Below, in pieces: positions 24,867-35,664 of a stretch of DNA of 64,000 bases; position 1 is the stretch's first letter; every line of letters starts with the position of its first letter. Made by a program: the position numbers and the translations under genes. Source of the stretch: Gavia stellata (lineage: Eukaryota; Chordata; Aves; Gaviiformes; Gaviidae); NCBI RefSeq assembly GCF_030936135.1, contig NW_026776913.1:744001-808000 (forward strand), given 5' to 3'. The notes under the pieces were generated by a model that worked only from the letters and a program-made list of their open reading frames with translations, made no database searches and had not been told where the DNA came from.

Positions 24867-27316
24867 TTGACACCTGCCAGCATCAGAGACACTCGCATCC
24901 TGTTGATGTGCCTATGACAAGCACAGTCTTCTTGTCCCCTGGGTGCCCAGGGACACTCTGCAGACAACAGCGCTTGAATCCTCCTGAGATGGGGGAAGTC
25001 AGGACCAGCACTCTGCTGGGGCCTGATCCTGGCACAGGGCTGCACTGCAGAATGCTGCCCCTTCAACATCTCTGCAGGGCAATGGGGCAGGAGGAGGCTC
25101 TTGCTGCAGGTGCTGCTGCCATGATCTGGCCTACTCCATGGTGTTTCAATGGAGAAGAGGAAATCCCTTCCCCTGAGCCTCCTCTGCCACCCAGGGCAAC
25201 AGCCCTCTGTGCCACATCTGTCCCCAACTCCACAGCAGGAGCAGTGCAACAGGGGGAGGGGAATGCCCTCCCTGAGGTGAGGTACCCCCAGGCTCTGATG
25301 ACACCCCAGGGCATGTGGTGGAGAGGACATGGGGGCAGAAATCTTACACTCCTTCCTCCAGGCACTGGGCCTCCCCCTGCACCCCTCTGTCCCCCAGCAT
25401 CCCTGGAGGTGGGGTGAACAGCAAGCTTCCATCTCCCTGGGGCCAAGGGTGTGGGTAGGGCTCAGGGACCTTCCCACTCCTTCAGCCCTGAGGACTGTCC
25501 TGACAGCAAAGCAGTGCCCTGGGACAGCCCTGGCTGCGGCCTCTGGGGCAGGGTGGGTGAGCGTGTTCAGCTCTTCACTCAACGGTCGATGGGTTGACCA
25601 CGTGCAGGGGTGGTGTTGTCATGGTGGTAAAGCTGGGGCAATTGTGGTGCCCAATGCCATAGACTTTTCCCTGCTGAGCCCTTGCCTGGCAAGGAGGGTT
25701 TGTGGGAATTAAAGCAGACCACAGTCACCGTGAACTTCTGGGGTGGCTGAGTGGAGTTAAGGGGATGGACTGCTCATCTAGTCTGCTTTGCACACAGGGC
25801 CCCAAAGCCCATCCTCAGCAATGGCTCTCCCGTTCTTGCTCAAGAAAGACCTAGAAGGACTCTTGGAGCAGTGACAATCCTGCAGGCACTACCCCTGCGG
25901 CCAAGCATTTTCAAGCTCATGCTCAAAGCTGACAAGACAGCAGCTGTGCTGTGACAGACGGTCTCTCACCGCCTCTCACTTGCACTCGGTCACAACAAAC
26001 GCAAACTCCTCTAGAGGTGCATGCCTGGGGAGCCAGCCATGAGGCAGCCGATCTGCAGGGAGCTAGGACGTGCACATTGCTGTGGGACTATAGTCCAGTA
26101 TGTGCCATTCCTTGGCCTGACCGGTTGACTGGGGAGGTGCTCAGACTGGAGACAGAGAGACATGTCCTGGGTCACAGTTGTCACTGTCTTCCTGATGGGT
26201 GAGAAGGGTTCTGTAGCAGCAAGAGGTTGCAAGAGTGGAGCCCAGCAGCTTGTTGGAGCTCATGAGCAGGTCTTTCTTCCTCTGGACAGTGTCTGATGGC
26301 TGTGAAGGGCTGCAGCTGGGCTGGACAGTCCAGTCTGGTGGGTGAGCATATTTGGGTATGGAAACTGGGGACTGTTGAGACAGGTGTGCTCTGAGCCCCG
26401 GGTTTGGTGCTGATGGGATGGAGAACACAGAAGCAGGTGTGATGCTGAGGAAATGCAGAGGGAGGTAAAATTGGAGCGTAAAAACGACATCCAGCGGTCG
26501 AACTGGTGCTGTACGGAAGTCACAGTGTGAGAGTTGGTGACGTTTAATGCTAGACCGCAGGGGAGCCACTGCTGGCATTTCTGTCCGGACTTGTGCCCTT
26601 GCAGCAGGGAGGAACTGATGCAGAGGGAGGTTCATGTGGGGCCCCAGAGGGGTCCCCCTGTGCCGTGTATTTCCTTGCTGATGTGCAGAGAGCAGCATGT
26701 TTGTGTTTCATCAAACTTTGCAGCAGGGGGGCAAAGGGGTCCAAGAAACTCTGCTCAGGACAGCGTGTGACTAAGCCCATGCGCCACAGGGGACGATCCT
26801 CAGCACGGCTTTGTCAGCTGCCCTTCGCACATCAGAGGTCTCGCTGCGACAGACCTCTGGAGGGAGGCTGCTGCCGTTCAGGCCTCAGCTCCAGGGAGTG
26901 CCTCTCCCTGGCACTGGGGGGACGGTGGCCTTCCCCATGGGCAGTATGCTCTGGTCTGGGAACTGAGGTCCAGGTGAAGGATGTGTGTGAGGAGGGGTGC
27001 AGCCTGCGCACCATCGAGAATGACAAAGAGGACAGAGACAGGGTCTTTGCAGAGACCCCGCAAAGGAGGGATGCCGATTGCTGTGGAGCAGGGAAGGAGG
27101 GACAGATGCAGACCGCCCCGAAGAAGCACTGACTAGGGAGTCCTGTGCAGGGCAAGCCTGGGGACTTGTGGTGCAAGAGGAAGGCTCCTTCTAACCCCCA
27201 GATCTGCAGCTACAGTGCACGGGCAGTGCTCTGGCAAGAGGTGAAGGAGCAAGGAGGGCCAGGGCAGGATGCAAGAAGGCAGACAGGCTCTGCAAAAATC
27301 AAAGGGAGAAAATCAT
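24867..27316. other. Unassigned intergenic sequence between the two tRNA-like loci
   Basis: No recognised gene. Frames at 26,141-26,698 (-) and 26,593-27,132 (+) show no domain, no sustained codon bias and no convincing splice context. The section from about 25.9 to 27.15 kb is the least repeat-like part and is the place to look for an unrecognised exon. Confidence 0.35.
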
Positions 27317-27389
27317 TGCTGAAGCCTGGGGTTGAACCAGGGACCTTTAGGTCTTCAGTCTAATGCTCTCCCAGCTGGGCTACATTAGC
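27317..27389 (-). tRNA. tRNA-Phe (GAA)
   Basis: The 73-nt cloverleaf on the minus strand has A box TAGCCCAGCTGG and anticodon arm TTAGA/CTGAAGA/CCTAA with anticodon GAA (phenylalanine) and one stem mismatch. The T stem CCTGG/CCAGG is perfect with loop TTCAACC (A58 kept). B box is GGTTCAACCCC. A TTTT terminator follows within about 10 nt. The acceptor stem has two mismatches, so expression is uncertain, but identity is clear. Confidence 0.78.
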
Positions 27390-27799
27390 CCTGCCCCAGC
27401 AGCCCTTGTCCCAGTTCCACCCCGTCCAGGCCACCGGCTGACACACAAGAGGAGAGCGCCTTGGGGACATTCCCAGAAAAAAGCTGTGCCCAGCACCTGG
27501 CCTCTCCCTGCCTCCATGGCCAGGTGGGCTCCAGGTGTGGGGTGGGGCCAGCTTACAGTAGGAGTGCCAAGATATGTGTCGGGCCTCAAGTACAAAGCTG
27601 ACAGTGGTGAAGGCAAGTGGGCAGGGTAGGCACGTGCAGCTGCAAAAACTGAGGGTGGAAGAAGTGTGGGGTTGGTGGAAGAGCTCTCTCACAGGGAAGA
27701 GAGGGCCCAGGGGAGGCAGAGCTTGCACTCGTGCCATAGGCTTTTGCTTCTTTCTTGCATGAGCAAGAGTATTTTTTTCAATGTTTGGAGATGATATTT

Positions 27800-28590
27800 A
27801 GGGGGAAAGAAGGCTTGAAAACCTCCAAGGATCAGGACTGCACAACCACTCAGGGCAACTTCTTCCAGTCCATGAGTGACCTTATGATTACGACCCCGTG
27901 GACCTCATGGTCCTTATCTCCCACCTGAACATTCTTTCAACTTTTGTCCCTTTCCTCTCATTTTCCCACCATGCACCATGACGAAGAGCCTGGCTCTATC
28001 TCCTTAACCGCCTGATAGGAACTGAAATGCTTGTATAAGGTTTCCCGAAGCCTTCCCGTCTCCATACTGAACAGTGTTCCCTCAGCCTTTCCTCAGGTGG
28101 AAAGTTCTCCAGCCCCCTGCACACTCAGACACACCTACCTGTACTGGTGCCCCTTCACTGAACTCACTCCGGTTGATCCATGTCTTTCCAGTATTGGGGT
28201 AGTAGGCTCCAAACTCAGTGTGGTACTGTGTGTGTGGTCTAGTGAGCACTGAATAGAGGGGCAGAATGCCTCTCCCTTCTCTCCTGGATATGCTTCTGTT
28301 CATACACCTTGTTGTCCACCATGATCCCCAGGGCCTTTTCTGCTGAGCTGTGCCCCAGTTGGGGCTGTTGCCCAGGGTTAGGCCACCCCGCAGGTAGGAC
28401 TTGGCATTTTTCCTCTCTGAAATCTAGTAGGTTCTTGTTGGCCCACTCTACCAACCTGTCAGAGTTCCTCCAGAAAGCAGCCCTCCCGTGTAGACACTGG
28501 TCCCTTGCCTCAGTTTTGTGTCATCTGCAAACTCCGTCAGCTCCTCCAGGACACTGATAACATCGTTAAGTCCCAGGAGAGACTCCAGTG
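27800..28590 (-). mobile_element. CR1 LINE, inverted and diverged
   Basis: On the minus strand the copy reads from a FADDTKL-like block (about 28,540) through WANKNLLDFREEKCQVLPAG and SSAEKALGIMVDNK (28,454-28,300). It continues to a 3' end whose gcatggtgggaaaatgagagg and ggttttcaagcc stretches match other CR1 tails. It contains stops and gaps and is inactive. Confidence 0.7.
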
Positions 28591-28679
28591 CATCCAATCA
28601 GTCTTTTGCTCACCTCTTTGCCCACCTATCAAGACTGTAGCTTCCTAGGTTCAATACGGGAGTATGGTGGGAGACAGTG

Positions 28680-30720
28680 TGTGGTGGGTTGACCTCGGCT
28701 GGCTGCCAGATGCCCACCCAGCCACTCTCTCACTCCTCCTCCTCAATAGTGCAGGGGAGAAAAAAGGGAAAAAAAAGCTCAGGGCTTGACATAAAAGCAG
28801 GGACATGACTTCCCAGTTACCATCATGAGCAAAGCAGACTCAACTTGTTGAAAATTAATGTAATTTAGTACCAATTCAAATAGGTTTGGATAGTGAGAAG
28901 AAAAGGTAAATATTACAATGGCACCTCCCCTTTCTCCCTTCTTCCCAGGCTCAGCTTGATTCCTTCATTGCTGTTTCCTCTACCTCCTTTCCCCGTGAGT
29001 GGTAAAAGGAGGAATGGGGATTGCAGTTAGTTCATCACACTTCACCTCTGCTGTTCCCTCCTTGCACTTTCCCCATGGCAACCTTCCCACAGGCTAGAGT
29101 TCTTTCAGGAAATACCCAACTCCTCTGGCACTTGATCCTCCACAGGCTGCAGGGAAATACCTGCTCCATTGTGGTCCCTCCGTGGGCTGCAGGGCAATCT
29201 CTTCTGCGGCATCTGGAGCTCCTCCTCCCGCTCCTTCTTCACCGACCCTGATGTTTGCAGGAAGTTTTCTCACACCTTTTTTTTCCTTACTCCTGTCCCA
29301 CTCTGGCATTTGTGCCCTTTCTTAAATACATTTTCACAGAGGTGCCACCAGCTTGGCTGATGGGCTTAGCTTTTGCCAGCAGTAGGACTATTGCAGAGCT
29401 GGCTGGACTTGGCTGTGTCGGGCATGGGGTAACCCATTGCCTCTTCTAACATGGGCTCCTGATGCCCCTCCCCTAGGAAAAAAGTGGACACAGACACCAA
29501 CAGAGAGCAAAAAACTTGGCCTTGCTAAATGACATCCCCTGCTCTTCCATCATCAAGAAATCCAAACTACTCATTGGAGGGGAAGAGAGAGAAACAGAGA
29601 AGGCCTCGACACTGTGCAAGCACTGCTCAGCAATAGCTAAAACAGTTATTAACGCTGTTTTGGCCACCGATGCAAAGCACCAGATGAGCTGCTATGAGAA
29701 ATGTTAATCCCAACCCAGCGAGACCCAGTATAATCTGCACCCTTATTCCACAGAATTTCCGTCATGGTCAGGTCCCACACTGAGTGATACACCTGAGTGT
29801 ATACATTCAATACATACGGAATCACCCCATTCCTATGTTGTTGCATTTCTACACCCTACTCAAACCTTTCCATTCTCTCTCTTTCTCAGTCCCCAAATCC
29901 CCTCTTAACAACACTTACAACTTCTACTGCATACTTAGAGCAGCTTTGCTTCCAACAGTCAGGTTTATACATCCTCATTTACCACTGCGCTGCTCCTTGA
30001 CATCACTGATATTATCCACCCATTCCAGCTCTGCTCCCCCCACCCCCTCAGCGAGTGTCCATATGAGAAGCCAATGACTTGGGCCCCATCTGTCAAGGTG
30101 GTCACTTAGGACAGGTGAAGTAACGTGCTGGATCCTTGTGTGCCAAGACCGGATTGGATTGGATCACCATTGCACCCACCCCCTTCCTCATGAGGATTGT
30201 CCTCTGTTGGTTTGAGTGGTTCCTGCTGCCTCGCTTCCTAGAACTTATAACTCACACCACGGATGATTTTCCCCCAAGGTCAGACCTCCTTGAGGTACAT
30301 GCCGGATCTCCCATCCTTCTGTATTACCCACCAAGTGCACCCTGGTCCTTGAGCAAAGACAATCTCACAAATGGGCTTGCTTTTTCCCAAGGGAGGAGCA
30401 GCCCACACTGCCTTCCCCAGCCACCTCCCTGTGTGCACTCCGGGGACCTTATCTCCTCCCACAGTTATGTACAGGCTTTGTTTGGGCAGGACCAGGACAG
30501 TTAGCAGATCCCCTGGGGTTTACCAGCTGAGTGAGTTCTGCTAAACCAATGACCTGTCCAATACGACATAGAACAGCATCACTGAAAGTTTGGCCTGTTC
30601 TCTCAGCATCCTTGGATGAAGGCCCTCCCGTCTCATGAGCTGGCAAGGGCTGAGTTTGTTCAAGTGACTCCTGACTTGATCCCCACCCACTGCTGCTTGT
30701 TTTCCATGGGTTCTGCCTTA
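28680..30720 (-). mobile_element. Broken ERV fragment with one LTR (avian, ERVL-like?)
   Basis: A roughly 800-bp LTR-like block (28,680-29,475) begins tgtggtgggttgacctcggc on the plus strand. It contains several degenerate repeats built on a 'ggctgcaggg' word, as seen in a common avian LTR family. A purine-rich tract beside its inner edge on the minus strand, and a short minus-strand stretch (about 30,462-30,280) resembling a retroviral integrase C-terminus, place remnants of the internal region at 29,475-30,720 in minus orientation. The second LTR and most of the internal region are missing. It is broken and old; class assignment is tentative. Confidence 0.5.
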
Positions 30721-31038
30721 GGGTACAAGGGCCGGGGAGACCCTGCTGATGGAGACTGAGCCAAACACAACACAGAGTATCTCAGAACTATTTACACCTG
30801 CTCTTGCTAAATGTTGCTGTGGCCTCACATTGCTTTGTTTCTTCTTTAACTCTAACTTCCGTAGTAACAGCTCATCTTGGTGCCATTGAATTCCCTTGAG
30901 AGAGTCAACTGAATATCCCTGTGGGCCATTGCAGCGGGCTGTCCTTACAGCCCAGCTATACTGAGCTCTGCTCAGTGCTCAGTGCTGTGTTCTGTTCTCG
31001 GTAAGACCCTGTGTCACTGATCCTGAGAAATCCACAGG

Positions 31039-32037
31039 TTGCTTAAAGAAGACATTGTCCACCTCCCTGCCCTGACTGGAATTTCCTTATGTCCGACCAC
31101 AAAATCCAACAGCAGCTCCATCACCCAGTTCCTCCTCCTGGCATTCACAGACACGCGTCAGCTGCAGCTCTTGCACTTCTGCCTCTTCCTGGGCATCTAC
31201 CTGGCTGCCCTCCTGGGCAATGGCCTCATCATCACCGCCATAGTCTGTGACCACCACCTCCACAGCCCCATGTACTTCTTCCTCCTCAACCTCTCCCTCC
31301 TTGACCTGGGCTCCATCTCCACCACTCTCCCCAAAGCCATGGGCAATTCCCTCTGGGACACCAGGGCCATCTCCTTTGCAGGATGTGCTGCTCAGCTCTT
31401 TCTGTTTGTCCTTTTCATGTCAGCAGAGTTTTATCTTCTCACCATCATGGCCTATGACCGCTACATTGCCATCTGCAAACCCCTGCACTATGGGACCCTC
31501 CTGGGCAGCAGAGCTTGTGTCCACATGGCAGCAGCTGCCTGGGGCAGTATTTTTTTCTATGCTGTGCTGCACACAGCCAATACATTTTCACTACCACTCT
31601 GCCAAGGCAATGCTGTGGACCAGTTCTTTTGTGAAATTCCACAGATCCTCAAGCTCTCGTGCTCAGACGCCTACCTCAGGGAAGTTGGGCTTCTTGTGGT
31701 TAGCGCTTTTTTTGGTTTTGGGTGTTTTGTTTTCATTGTGCTGTCCTATGTGCAGATCTTGAGGGCTGTGCTGAGGATCCCCTCTGAGCAGGGACGGCAC
31801 AAACCCTTTTCCACGTGCCTCCCTCACCTGGCCGTGGTCTCCCTGTTTTTCAGCACTGCAGTATTTGCCTACCTGAAGCCCCCCTCCATCTCCTCCCCAT
31901 CCCTGGACCTTGTGATGGCGGTTCTGTACTCGGTGATGCCTCCAGCAGTGAACCCCCTCATCTACAGCATGAGGAACGTGGAGCTGAAGGAGGCCCTAAG
32001 GAAACTGATGCAATGGACATTTCTCCATCAACAATAA
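31039..32037 (+). CDS. Olfactory receptor OR-A (OR14-like), aberrant 5' end
   Basis: This is an intronless seven-transmembrane odorant receptor, a class A GPCR expected to couple to the olfactory G protein. Diagnostic motifs are LLGNGLIITA (TM1), HSPMYFFLLNLSLLDLG (TM2), MAYDRYIAIC (end of TM3), KPFSTCLPH (TM6) and NPLIYSMRN (TM7). An NSSS sequon lies at the N terminus. About 310 residues align with OR-C. The ATG used by OR-B and OR-C just before SNSSSITQF is absent: a two-base loss turns aaaatgtcc into aaaatcc. The splice acceptor seen in the other two is also not present. The nearest in-frame ATG at 31,039 adds 22 residues without signal character. The coding body is intact, but its expression is doubtful. 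Confidence 0.8.
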   Translation: MLKEDIVHLPALTGISLCPTTKSNSSSITQFLLLAFTDTRQLQLLHFCLFLGIYLAALLGNGLIITAIVCDHHLHSPMYFFLLNLSLLDLGSISTTLPKAMGNSLWDTRAISFAGCAAQLFLFVLFMSAEFYLLTIMAYDRYIAICKPLHYGTLLGSRACVHMAAAAWGSIFFYAVLHTANTFSLPLCQGNAVDQFFCEIPQILKLSCSDAYLREVGLLVVSAFFGFGCFVFIVLSYVQILRAVLRIPSEQGRHKPFSTCLPHLAVVSLFFSTAVFAYLKPPSISSPSLDLVMAVLYSVMPPAVNPLIYSMRNVELKEALRKLMQWTFLHQQ

Positions 32038-32235
32038 CCTGCCTCCCCTTCTCTGCGGAGTGCCCAGGGATTCTCTTAGCCCAGGACTGTGCTTTTTTCC
32101 CCTATGATAATCCTACCTGGCAGTAATTGCTGGGGTTCATACCACTGCTCTTGAGGCTTGGTCCTGTTGGGTCTGACCCTTTCACAAATGTGTTGAACAC
32201 TGTGTCACGTCTGGCCTCTCTAATAGCATCTCTGA

Positions 32236-32241
32236 AATAAA
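32236..32241 (+). terminator. Candidate poly(A) signal AATAAA of OR-A
   Basis: AATAAA lies about 200 bp after the OR-A stop codon, a reasonable 3' UTR length for an OR gene. There is no other support. Confidence 0.4.
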
Positions 32242-32244
32242 AGA

Positions 32245-33889
32245 CAATCTCCTGAGTGCAGTGCCTGACGGCTGAGCTTTCCTTGTAAAGCTCAAGCCAA
32301 CAACAGTCCAAAGGAATTGGACCTTTGGAAGTTTTCTCCTTCTGTTCTCACTGTGTTTGCGACCATTTGTTCGAATCACACCTGGGACACTAAGAACTTG
32401 TCTGAAAACCACCTTCCTGGTGTCCAGAGGCAGTGGAGATGGTGCGTGAGCTCCCAGTCCCCTTCCTCCGGCTGCCAGAGGTATGACAGGGCTGATAGCA
32501 GCTGTCAGTGCCTCTGGAAAGGAATGTGGAGGGCTCAGGAGAGGACAGGCACTCTCCATGTGCCCTGGGGTGGGCTGTGAATGGGGACTCAGAAGGTGAA
32601 ACCCCCTCAGAGGTGAAGTCCGCCAGTGTAAAGCGCTAAACCCAGGTACCCACAAACCAAGACTCTGCAGTCCCATGGGAGCTAGTGAGGACGCAGCAGG
32701 CACAGGGAAGGGGGAGTGGAGAAATGCGGGAGCTGCCTGAGGAGCCCCAGGGCCTGGGCTCTCATGCTGTCCTGGGGAGCAGGGCTGGCAGGGAGCAGAG
32801 CGGGGCACTTTCCCATGTCTGCCCATAGACCCCAGCCCTGGGGAGGGGCCTTTCTTGCGTGGCCAGCTCCGTCCTCCTGCTGGGCTCAGGGTACTGGGGC
32901 ATGGCCAGCTCTGCCCAGCCTCTCACCTGGGCCAGACCCCCGGATCCCACAGCAGGGCTGTCTGGTGATGGCCCCATGGGACACGACGGAGGTTGTGCAG
33001 GGGAGGCAGTGGTGGGGGGCTGCACATAGGGGGCTGCTGGGGGAGCAGGCACAGAGGGCTGCTGTGTGGACTGTGTCGGGGGAGTGTTTCCCTGTCCTTT
33101 GATGCTCTCTGGTCCATGCAGCGCCTGCACTGTGGGGCTCTGGGACCATGTGGGGACCACTCAGCTGCAAAGGTCTCATCTTCTTGTCCCACAGTCCCCA
33201 GCTCGGTGTCAGCCGACGGGCACTGCCACGGGGCCTCTGTGCTGGGTGTAGGGTGTCTCCTCGTGCCCTGCTCTGAGCCCATGCAGGCACCTGCAGTGCA
33301 TGTCTTTGCTTGTAGCTGACCACCATGGCCCGTCTGCATGCTCCCAGGACATCCTGACCAGGCTGTCCTTGGAGATGGGTTGTGATGGTGGCTGAGGTGA
33401 GCAGCTCTGGTGCAGGCATGATCTGCAGTGCAGCACTCTAGCACTGTACAGGGTATAGAGTGTACAGGGGCTTTCCTGAACCAGGGACACCTCAGGGGAG
33501 TGGAGAGACCCATCAGAAGCCAGCAGCTAACGTGACAGCTGCCAACGAGACCTGGGTAGGGCCAGGAGCGGTGGTGGCCAAGCCCCCACATGTATAAAAT
33601 AAAACCCTAGGGAGTGCCACGAGCAGGGCGGACAAATGGGGTGTGGTGCATCAGAAAGGGCGTGGCACGGCAGTTTGCAGGGCAGTTCACGTGGAAGGGC
33701 GTGCAGGAAGGGCGCTGTAACTCCACTGGCTTGACCAGGGAGATATGGTATCTACCCAGCAGAACGCCATGGCCTCTCTAAACTCTGCATCCACTGTGAG
33801 TGTCGAGTCTTTGCAGACAGAGCTCCACTGGGAACATGCTGGAAACACACCCTACCTTTCCTGGAACAAGCCTGTCAGGCAGACCAGAC
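32245..33889. other. Intergenic; contains a block shared with 6.9-7.1 kb
   Basis: No gene recognised. The part around 33,190-33,345 resembles the inverted segment at 7,140-6,945, and a short piece near 32,715-32,765 resembles 60-110. The rest is unassigned GC-rich sequence. Confidence 0.4.
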
Positions 33890-35055
33890 ACATCATATGG
33901 AGGATTCCCTATCCTCTCTCCACCTGGCTGAACGCGGTCACTCAAGGGATAGGGGGAAACGGCGACAGGTTCCTGCCTGGCACAACAGACACATCTCCTC
34001 CATCACTACCCCACCTTCCCAGGTGTCCTTGCACAACAGGTACGAGAATCTGCAAGTGGAACCCAATAATGACGAGGACGATGGTTCATCTAGGTTGGAG
34101 GTGTCCCCAAGGTTAAGTCAGACTACTCCCTGCGTCAAACCCCTTCCATAAAGAGAAAAAGATGGGCCACTGTCATAGGAGACTCTCTCCTGAGGGGAAC
34201 AGAAGGCCCAACAGGCAGACTGGACCCACTTCTTTGGGAAGTCTGCTGCCTCCCTAGGGTCTGCGTTAAAGATGTGATGGGAAAAATTCCTACCCTGGTA
34301 CAGCCCTCGCATTATCATCCATTCTTGCTTTTTCATGTCAGCAGCAATGAATCACAGAATCACAGAATCATTAAGGTTGGAAAAGACCTGTAAGATCACC
34401 AGGTCCAACCATCACCACAACACCACCATGCCCACTAAACCATGTCCCGCAGTGCCACGTCCACAGGTTCCTGGAACCCCTCCAGTGCTGGTGACTCCAT
34501 CACCTCCCTGGGCAGCCTGTTCCAATAAGTTGCAATAAGAAGTCCAAGGGCAATCAAGAGAGAATTCAGGGCCTTGGGATGACTGGTTAAGGGATCAGAG
34601 GCACAAGTAGTGCTCTCCTCTGTCCTTCCAGTTGCAGGAAATGATGAAGAAAGAAACAGGACGAGCCAGCAGATCAATACCTGGCTCTGAGCCTGGTGTC
34701 ACCAGCAGGATTTGGGGATTTTTGATCATGAGTTGGTCTACACAACACCAGGCCTGCTGTCAACAGATGGGGTACACCTGTCCCAGAAGAGGAAAAGAAT
34801 CTTTGCCGAGGAGCTAGCAGGGCTCCTTGAAAGAGCTTTAAATTGGATTTGAAGGGGGAAAGGGATAAAACCAGGCTCACCAGAGATAAACCTGGGGGTG
34901 GCACACCAATGTTGGACTGATGCTGTGCTAGCGAGGTCCTTCAGTCTGCTCCACGATGTGCTGAGTACAATGGAGCACATTTGAAGTGTGTTTATACTAA
35001 TGCGTGCAGCATGCAGAATAAACAAGAGGAACTAGAAGCTTTGGCCCAGTACAGC
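33890..35055 (+). mobile_element. CR1 LINE, ORF1 end and start of ORF2
   Basis: Translated pieces match the C-terminal half of CR1 ORF1: NRYENLQVEPNNDEDDGSS near 34,040, the esterase-like GDSLLRGTEGP motif near 34,165, and SPRAIKREFRALG after the nested insertion. The ORF1 end (GLLERALNWI) lies near 34,850, and the first ORF2 residues (YTNACSMQNKQEELEAL) near 35,000. ORF1 is rarely retained because CR1 copies are usually truncated from the 5' end. The copy is decayed and interrupted. Confidence 0.75.
34350..34527 (-). mobile_element. CR1 3' end nested inside CR1 ORF1
   Basis: About 180 bp of CR1 3' end lies inverted within the ORF1 segment. Its octamer-type tail reads aatcacagaatcacagaatc on the plus strand, followed by the ggttggaaaagacc block. 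The ORF1 match resumes directly after it. It is therefore a later insertion and resembles the younger copy at 62.64-63.2 kb. Confidence 0.85.
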
Positions 35056-35660
35056 CGAGGGTGCCCCCAACCTTCATGTCCCTCACCAGTCACTCTTTGT
35101 TTGTCAGTACTAGGTCCAGTAGAACACCTCTCCTTGTTGGCTCCTCCACCACCTGAGTCAAAAAGTTATCATCAATACACTGGGGGAACCTCCCGGACTG
35201 TAAATGCCTGGCTGTGAAGACTTCCCAGCAGGTATCAGGGTGAGTGAAATCTCGCAGGAGAACTGAGACCTGTGATGGTGAGATGACTCTCAGCTCTCTG
35301 TAGAAGGCCTCATCATTTTCCCCACCCTGATCAGGTGGCCTGTAATCAACACCCACAACAGCATCTCTCATGTCAGCCTGCCCCTTAATCCTTACCCACA
35401 AGCTCTCAACTCGCTCTTCATCTGCCCCCAGGGAGAGCTCGATACATTCCAGTTGCTCTCTCCACATAAAGAGCAACTCCATCACCTCCCCTTGCTGGCC
35501 TATCTTTCCTAAAAAGAACACAGCCATCCATGACAGCGTTCCAGTCATGTGAGCTATCCCACCATGTCTCAGTCATTGCAATGAGATCATGGCCCTGCGA
35601 CCGCACACAGATCTCCAATTCTTCGTGTTTATTCCCTGTGCTGCTCGTTCTGGGCGTCAC
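35055..35660 (-). mobile_element. CR1 LINE, inverted endonuclease segment
   Basis: The minus strand encodes most of a CR1 endonuclease: GNKHEELEI near 35,640, IAMTETWWDSSHDW near 35,570, VGVDYRPPDQGG near 35,340 and LLDLVLTNKE near 35,095. It has few disruptions and lies between two plus-strand CR1 pieces. Its element-start end abuts the downstream reverse-transcriptase piece. Confidence 0.85.
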
Positions 35661-35664
35661 CTCA

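Noticed and set aside
24857-25582. 241-codon minus-strand frame
   Set aside because: It starts over the tRNA-like locus and has no family resemblance; long chance frames are common at this GC content.
26593-27132. 179-codon plus-strand frame as an exon of an immune gene
   Set aside because: No domain could be recognised and no consistent splice boundaries were found.
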